Below are positions 59,843-64,000 of a stretch of 64,000 bases of DNA, piece by piece. Position 1 is the first letter of the stretch; every line of letters begins with the position of its first letter. Origin of the DNA: Ruminococcus_G sp050944435 (lineage in GTDB: Bacteria > Bacillota > Clostridia > Lachnospirales > Lachnospiraceae). The stretch spans positions 6,312-70,311 of the forward strand of contig JBMNRB010000016.1 of NCBI GenBank assembly GCA_050944435.1, written 5' to 3'. The translations under genes and the position numbers were made by a program. The notes beneath the pieces are model-generated. The model worked only from the letters and a program-made list of their open reading frames with translations, made no database searches and was not told the origin of the DNA.

Positions 59843-59871
59843 TTGACTTTTGCAGAAGGGAAGATTATTAT
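59843..59871 (+). promoter_or_regulatory. Promoter of htpG
   Basis: TTGACT (59843-59848), 17 bases, TATTAT (59866-59871). TATAAT at 59869-59874 is an alternative with 20-base spacing. The -35 box starts eight bases after CIRCE. Confidence 0.65.
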
Positions 59872-59912
59872 AATATTCAGTAAGGAAATTCAGAAAAAGG
59901 AGCGTGCATATT

Positions 59913-61991
59913 ATGGCATTAAGACATGGCAATTTATCCATCGACAGTGATAATATATTTCCAATTATAAAAAAGTGGCTGTATTCTGATCATGATATTT
60001 TTGTAAGAGAGATGATTTCCAATGGATGCGATGCCATTACCAAGCTGAAGAAGCTGGAGATCATGGGAGAGTATGCCTTCCCGGAGAATTATAAGAGCAA
60101 AATTGATGTGGTGGTAAACCCGGAAGAGAAAACACTGAAATTTATTGATACCGGTCTTGGAATGACGGAAGAAGAAGTGGAAGAATACATTACCAAGATT
60201 GCTTTTTCCGGAGCTACCCAATTCCTGGAGAAATATAAAGACAAGACCAATGAGGATCAGATTATCGGCCATTTCGGTCTGGGATTTTACTCAGCCTTTA
60301 TGGTGGCCGACGAGGTGCATATCGATACTTTGTCCTATCAGGAAGGTGCGGCTCCCGTACACTGGGAGTGCGGCGGCGGCGTGGATTATGAGATAGGCCA
60401 GGGTGACAAAACTTCCGTGGGAACAGAGATTACCCTGTACCTCAACGAGGACAGTCTGGAGTTTGCCAATGAGTTCAGAGTAAGGGAAGTCATTGAGAAA
60501 TACTGTTCTTTCATGCCGGTGGAAATTTTCCTTTCCAAAGCCAATGCCGAGCAGGAGTATGAGACCATCGAAGAGTCTGAACTGACGGATGAAGATGTGG
60601 TGGTAGAACATATCCATGAGGAAGCCAAGACAGAAGAAAGGGAAACGGAAGACGGAAAGAAAGAAACGGTGGAAATTTCACCGGCCAGGGATATGGTAAA
60701 GATCAACAAACGGCCCGTTTCTTTAAGTGATATCCATCCTCTCTGGACGAAACATCCCAACGACTGTACCGATGAGGAATACAAAGAATTTTATCGTAAA
60801 GTCTTTATGGATTATAAGGAGCCGTTGTTCTGGATTCATCTGAATACGGATTATCCTTTTAACCTGAAGGGTATTCTTTACTTCCCGAAGATCAACACAG
60901 AGTATGATTCCATCGAGGGAACCATCAAATTGTACAACAATCAGGTATTTATTGCAGATAATATCAAAGAAGTGATTCCTGAATTCCTGATGTTGTTAAA
61001 AGGTGTGATTGATTGTCCGGATCTGCCCCTGAATGTATCCAGAAGCGCACTGCAGAATGACGGTTTTGTAAAAAAAGTTTCAGAGTATATCAGCAAGAAA
61101 GTGGCGGATAAATTGACGGGTATGTTCAAAACCGATCGGGAAGCTTACGAAAAATGCTGGGATGATATTTCTCCCTTCCTGAAATTCGGCTGCCTCAAGG
61201 ACGGAAAATTCTCCGACCGTATTATGGATTATATGCTGTACAAGAATCTGGACGGCAAGTATCTGACGTTGGAAGACTGTATCAAAGAGAATAAAAAGGA
61301 TGAGGCGGAAGAACCGGCGGCAGAAGAAACGAAAGCGGAGGAAACGACGGAAGAGGCAAAAGAGAACGAGACAGAAAGCGAAGAAAAAGAAACTCCCAAG
61401 ACGAATATCTATTATGTAACCGATGAGGTGCAGCAGAGCCAGTACATCAATATGTTCCGCAGAGAAGGTATGGATGCGGTAATTCTGAAACATAACATTG
61501 ACGCGCCCTTTATTTCTCACGTGGAGCAAAAGAGAGAGGACGTTCATTTCCAGAGAATCGACGCAGATGTGACCGATACCCTGAAAGCAGAGGATAATGG
61601 AGATCTGGAAGAGACGGCCAAAGAACTGCAGGAATTGTTCCGCAAAGTGATGAAACAGGACAATTTGAATGTGAAAGTGGAGAAACTGAAGGATGAAAAA
61701 ATTTCCGCAATGATGACACTTTCGGAAGAAAGCCGCAGAATGCAGGATATGATGAAGATGTACGGTATGGATGCCAGCATGTTCGGCGGCGGCAGCGAGA
61801 CTTTAGTGTTGAATGCGGGCCATCCTCTGGTACAGTATATTCAGGAGCACAAAGAGGATGAAAATACATCCATGATCTGCGAACAGCTTTATGATATGGC
61901 AGTGATGAGCCATAAACAGTTGTCACCGGATCAGATGACCCGGTTCCTGGAGAGAAGCAATCAGATTATGATGATGCTGACAGAAAAATAA
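59913..61991 (+). CDS. htpG: Chaperone HtpG (bacterial Hsp90) with acidic linkers
   Basis: A 692-residue ATP-dependent chaperone; most bacterial HtpG are near 620-640. ATG 59913 has AAGGAG ten bases upstream; GTG 59904 is the alternative. The GHKL ATPase domain has SNGCDAITKLKKL (Glu/Asn site variant), DTGLGMT and GHFGLGFYSAFMVAD. A charged linker (TEERETEDGKKET, about 243-257) precedes the middle domain. A second, longer Glu-rich insert (about 460-496) sits before the C-terminal dimerisation domain and resembles eukaryotic Hsp90 linkers in composition. Note SNGCDAI where the usual motif is SNASDAL. Likely HrcA control. Confidence 0.95.
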   Translation: MALRHGNLSIDSDNIFPIIKKWLYSDHDIFVREMISNGCDAITKLKKLEIMGEYAFPENYKSKIDVVVNPEEKTLKFIDTGLGMTEEEVEEYITKIAFSGATQFLEKYKDKTNEDQIIGHFGLGFYSAFMVADEVHIDTLSYQEGAAPVHWECGGGVDYEIGQGDKTSVGTEITLYLNEDSLEFANEFRVREVIEKYCSFMPVEIFLSKANAEQEYETIEESELTDEDVVVEHIHEEAKTEERETEDGKKETVEISPARDMVKINKRPVSLSDIHPLWTKHPNDCTDEEYKEFYRKVFMDYKEPLFWIHLNTDYPFNLKGILYFPKINTEYDSIEGTIKLYNNQVFIADNIKEVIPEFLMLLKGVIDCPDLPLNVSRSALQNDGFVKKVSEYISKKVADKLTGMFKTDREAYEKCWDDISPFLKFGCLKDGKFSDRIMDYMLYKNLDGKYLTLEDCIKENKKDEAEEPAAEETKAEETTEEAKENETESEEKETPKTNIYYVTDEVQQSQYINMFRREGMDAVILKHNIDAPFISHVEQKREDVHFQRIDADVTDTLKAEDNGDLEETAKELQELFRKVMKQDNLNVKVEKLKDEKISAMMTLSEESRRMQDMMKMYGMDASMFGGGSETLVLNAGHPLVQYIQEHKEDENTSMICEQLYDMAVMSHKQLSPDQMTRFLERSNQIMMMLTEK

Positions 61992-62003
61992 AAAGCTTTT
62001 TTA

Positions 62004-62036
62004 GTTGCCCGGCATTTGCCGGGCAACATTTTTATG
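62004..62036 (+). terminator. Terminator of htpG
   Basis: GTTGCCCGGCA pairs with GCCGGGCAAC across a TTT loop, followed by ATTTTTATG. Confidence 0.9.
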
Positions 62037-62187
62037 CTTCCCTGAACTTTTGTAATTCTGTCGCTGCCGGCTTCTGAAAACTTCCCCATTGACTGGCAGA
62101 AAAAGTGATCGGCAGCATAGCTGATGAGCTGGATATGGATAAGTTAGGAATGCTGATTAGGCATTTTTTTGCATGTATCAGAGGTAT

Positions 62188-62216
62188 TAGACATTTCAAC
62201 GGACAGTTCCTATAAT
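62188..62216 (+). promoter_or_regulatory. Promoter of the flavodoxin-DUF4405 pair
   Basis: TAGACA (62188-62193), 17 bases, TATAAT (62211-62216). Upstream, 62095-62215 holds a short open stretch (VIGSIADELDMDKLGMLI) with no start or ribosome binding site, perhaps a gene remnant. Confidence 0.65.
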
Positions 62217-62284
62217 GAAAATGTAACAGGGAATTTACGGCACATAATAGGAATCAAAAAGATATTCGGCAAAGGAGTGAAATG

Positions 62285-62989
62285 ATGAGAAAACGATGGA
62301 TAGCGGCAGCCCTTGCATTGATACTTGTACTGTCTCTTGCAGGATGCAGCACACGGGAAGAACAGGAGCAGGAAAGACAAACCGAACAGATACAGGAAGA
62401 AACAGAAACGGTTCAGGAGAGCACAGAACAGGATGAGGAAACCGGGAATCAAAATGTACTGGTAGCCTATTTTTCCTGGGCGGACAATGCAGTCCTGGCT
62501 GAGGATGTGGATGCAGTGAGCTCACCAAGCGTGATTCCCCCCGGCAACGTTCAGCAGCTTGCAGGATGGGTACAGGAAGAGACGGGAGGGGATCTGTTTG
62601 CCATTCGTGTTGCGGATCCCTATCCAAGCGACTGGGACGAATGTCTTGAGCGGGCCAATGATGAGCGGTCAGAGGACGCCCGTCCGGAGCTGGTGGAAAA
62701 TGCAGAGAATATGGATCAGTACGATACAGTTTTTCTCGGGTATCCCAACTGGTGGTACGGGGTTCCCATGGCGCTGCTTTCTTTCATGGAAAGTAATGAG
62801 CTGTCTGGAAAAGATGTGTATCTCTTTTGCTCCCACGGTACAGGCGGTCTTGCGAATAGTGTGGAAATCATAACAGGAGCAGCGCCGGATGCGGCGATTT
62901 CGGATAATATATTTGACTGTTATGAAGAAGATGCCTCAGCTTCTGAAGAAGCAATTCGCCAGTGGGTACAGGAACTGGGATACAGTTGA
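62285..62989 (+). CDS. Flavodoxin-like lipoprotein
   Basis: A 234-residue predicted lipoprotein. ATG 62285 lies seven bases after AAAGGAG; ATG 62282 directly before it is possible. The signal peptide ends in LSLAGC with a lipobox Cys near residue 20, then a Glu/Gln-rich linker (about 23-52). Residues 55-225 are a flavodoxin fold: VLVAYFSWADN (phosphate loop), FLGYPNWWYGVPMALLSF and FCSHGTGGLANSV bind FMN. An FMN protein tethered outside the membrane suits extracellular electron transfer. It is followed by a DUF4405 membrane protein, a likely electron donor. Confidence 0.88.
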   Translation: MRKRWIAAALALILVLSLAGCSTREEQEQERQTEQIQEETETVQESTEQDEETGNQNVLVAYFSWADNAVLAEDVDAVSSPSVIPPGNVQQLAGWVQEETGGDLFAIRVADPYPSDWDECLERANDERSEDARPELVENAENMDQYDTVFLGYPNWWYGVPMALLSFMESNELSGKDVYLFCSHGTGGLANSVEIITGAAPDAAISDNIFDCYEEDASASEEAIRQWVQELGYS

Positions 62990-63021
62990 GAGAGGTTCCT
63001 GGGGACGGGAGGAGATTTTTT

Positions 63022-63708
63022 ATGAAACCGAAAATGATACTGAAAATTTTTGCTGATCTGGCAATGACAGTTTTGCTTCTTCTTTTGATGGCATATCTGC
63101 TGGTGGGAGAGTCTGTTCATGAATGGTTGGGACTTGCAATGTTTCTTCTTTTTATTTTCCATCACCTGCTGAACCGTCACTGGCACAGAAATTTGTTCAG
63201 AGGGAAATATACGCCGCTGCGCATCTTTCAGACCATAGTGGATGTGCTGCTCTTGGCGGCGATGATCGGGCTGATGGCAAGCGGGATCATTCTGTCCAGA
63301 GAGGTCTTTAGCTTTCTTCCGCTGTCCGGCGGTATGGGCTTTGCCCGGACGCTTCATATGCTTGCCTCATACTGGGGATTTCTGTTTATGAGCCTGCATC
63401 TGGGACTTCATTGGAACATGATAATGGGTCTGGTTCGTAAAGCAGCCAATATCCGGCGCCCTTCGCTGACACGGGTATGGATACTGCGCATTCTGGCAGC
63501 TATACTTTGCGTATATGGGATATATGCCTTTATGAAAAACAGTATCGCTTCCTATATGTTTTTACAGACCCATTTTGTATTCTTTGATGTGGATCAGACT
63601 TTGATTTCCTTTTTCGCTGAATATCTGGGCATGATGGGGCTGTGGGCAGTCCTTTCCTATTACGCAGGAAGATTTCTTGTGAAATGCATAAAAGGTATGA
63701 ATAAATAA
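63022..63708 (+). CDS. DUF4405-type membrane protein, probable haem-binding electron carrier
   Basis: A 228-residue membrane protein with about six helices. ATG 63022 follows GGGAGGAG; ATG 62962 lies inside the flavodoxin gene and is rejected. Paired His residues in helices (FHHLLNRHWHRNLF near 54-67; LHMLASYWGFLFMSLHLGLHW near 116-136) are spaced like bis-haem ligands, and the pattern matches DUF4405, a family linked to flavinylated extracytoplasmic electron transfer. It is 32 bases behind the flavodoxin lipoprotein and is probably co-transcribed. Haem binding is inferred. Confidence 0.82.
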   Translation: MKPKMILKIFADLAMTVLLLLLMAYLLVGESVHEWLGLAMFLLFIFHHLLNRHWHRNLFRGKYTPLRIFQTIVDVLLLAAMIGLMASGIILSREVFSFLPLSGGMGFARTLHMLASYWGFLFMSLHLGLHWNMIMGLVRKAANIRRPSLTRVWILRILAAILCVYGIYAFMKNSIASYMFLQTHFVFFDVDQTLISFFAEYLGMMGLWAVLSYYAGRFLVKCIKGMNK

Positions 63709-63771
63709 AATATAGGGGTAATATTTTGATGAGAAACTTCATTCAGGGGCGGCAGGTCTGTTTAAATTTGC

Positions 63772-63930
63772 TCAGGCGTTTTCTCTATCATGGAGCGTAT
63801 CCAGATACTGTCTGGCATAACTGATAAATGCATTTCCGGCAGATGAGAAGATCTGTGTTTTATTCCAGACGAGAATGCTCATGTACGGTAAAGAAGCAAG
63901 CAACCGAAAACAATAGATAGACCGCCAGCA
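63772..63930 (-). pseudogene. C-terminal remnant of a LysR-type regulator
   Basis: The minus strand encodes 52 residues ending before a TGA at 63774-63772, including LLASLPYMSILVWNKTQIF and AFISYARQYL, which match the C-terminal end of LysR effector domains. A TAG at 63933-63931 interrupts the same frame just upstream, and a second in-frame TAG lies further up; no LysR helix-turn-helix is seen before the window edge. It is either a decayed regulator or a fragment whose other parts are in a different frame or beyond the window. LysR genes are often next to flavodoxin genes. Confidence 0.55.
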
Positions 63931-64000
63931 CTACACTATTCCGAACCAAAGACCAAAAGATAAGCATTTTGAGAAAATCTAAACTTTTGGATTTTCCTAC

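Noticed and set aside
62095..62215. Small open frame with IADELDMDKLGMLIRHFF as a gene
   Set aside because: It has no start codon with a ribosome binding site and ends across a promoter; at most it is a gene remnant.

Overview
The window looks like a chromosomal segment of a low-to-middle GC, spore-lineage Gram-positive of the class Clostridia, most likely family Lachnospiraceae (genus not resolved). The grounds are the cysS-mrnC-rlmB-sigH block, Shine-Dalgarno sites close to AAAGGAGG, frequent TTG/GTG starts, sortase-anchored proteins, a Clostridia-type single-chain PurL, a CIRCE element and tRNA genes without encoded CCA. No insertion sequence, integrase or CRISPR array was seen.

Layout. 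1-8.9 kb: a pilus operon with a large fibro-slime/Cna-B adhesin (LPFAG sorting signal), a major pilin (LPTTG) and two class C-type sortases. 9-21.5 kb: housekeeping and small genes: DedA, queT behind a structured leader RNA, two tiny unknowns, a CsoR-type metal sensor, the Mrp Fe-S carrier, an HPr-like protein without its histidine, a nuclease-helicase, ridA-purL, and a divergent AraC regulator/MATE exporter pair. 21.6-24 kb (minus strand): a lone wall-anchored isopeptide-type surface protein. 24.2-37.3 kb: a tightly packed surface-polysaccharide operon with GT2 transferases, a Wzm/Wzt-type ABC exporter, two COG5610-like proteins, two transferases carrying bacterial sialyltransferase motifs, a CMP-Kdo-synthetase-like enzyme, an aldolase fusion and a HAD phosphatase. 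A perfect 392-bp tandem duplication lies inside it. 37.4-38.8 kb: a Ser-rich lipoprotein, a small unknown and a methyltransferase.

38.9-43.5 kb: tRNA-Met and tRNA-Val, then ispF, cysS, mrnC, rlmB, sigH and a solitary tRNA-Thr unit. 43.5-49.3 kb: a PH-domain protein, a phage-type lysin, tRNA-Ala, a secreted NlpC/P60 protein, an SDR, and a glycosyltransferase fused in frame to a BclA-like collagen protein that keeps its own ribosome binding site. 49.4-64 kb: a repeat-bearing zinc-ribbon membrane protein, glnS coupled to a MocR regulator, a HAD phosphatase, an FAD oxidoreductase/SCP2-like/Fe-ADH/ALDH run, htpG behind a CIRCE palindrome, a flavodoxin lipoprotein with a DUF4405 membrane protein, and a LysR remnant at the right edge.

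The two most unusual items are the glycosyltransferase-collagen fusion with a nested start, and the inferred route from an aldolase through a phosphatase and a CMP-transferase to sialyltransferase-like enzymes inside a Gram-positive ABC-exported polysaccharide operon. All function calls come from motif reading without database searches.
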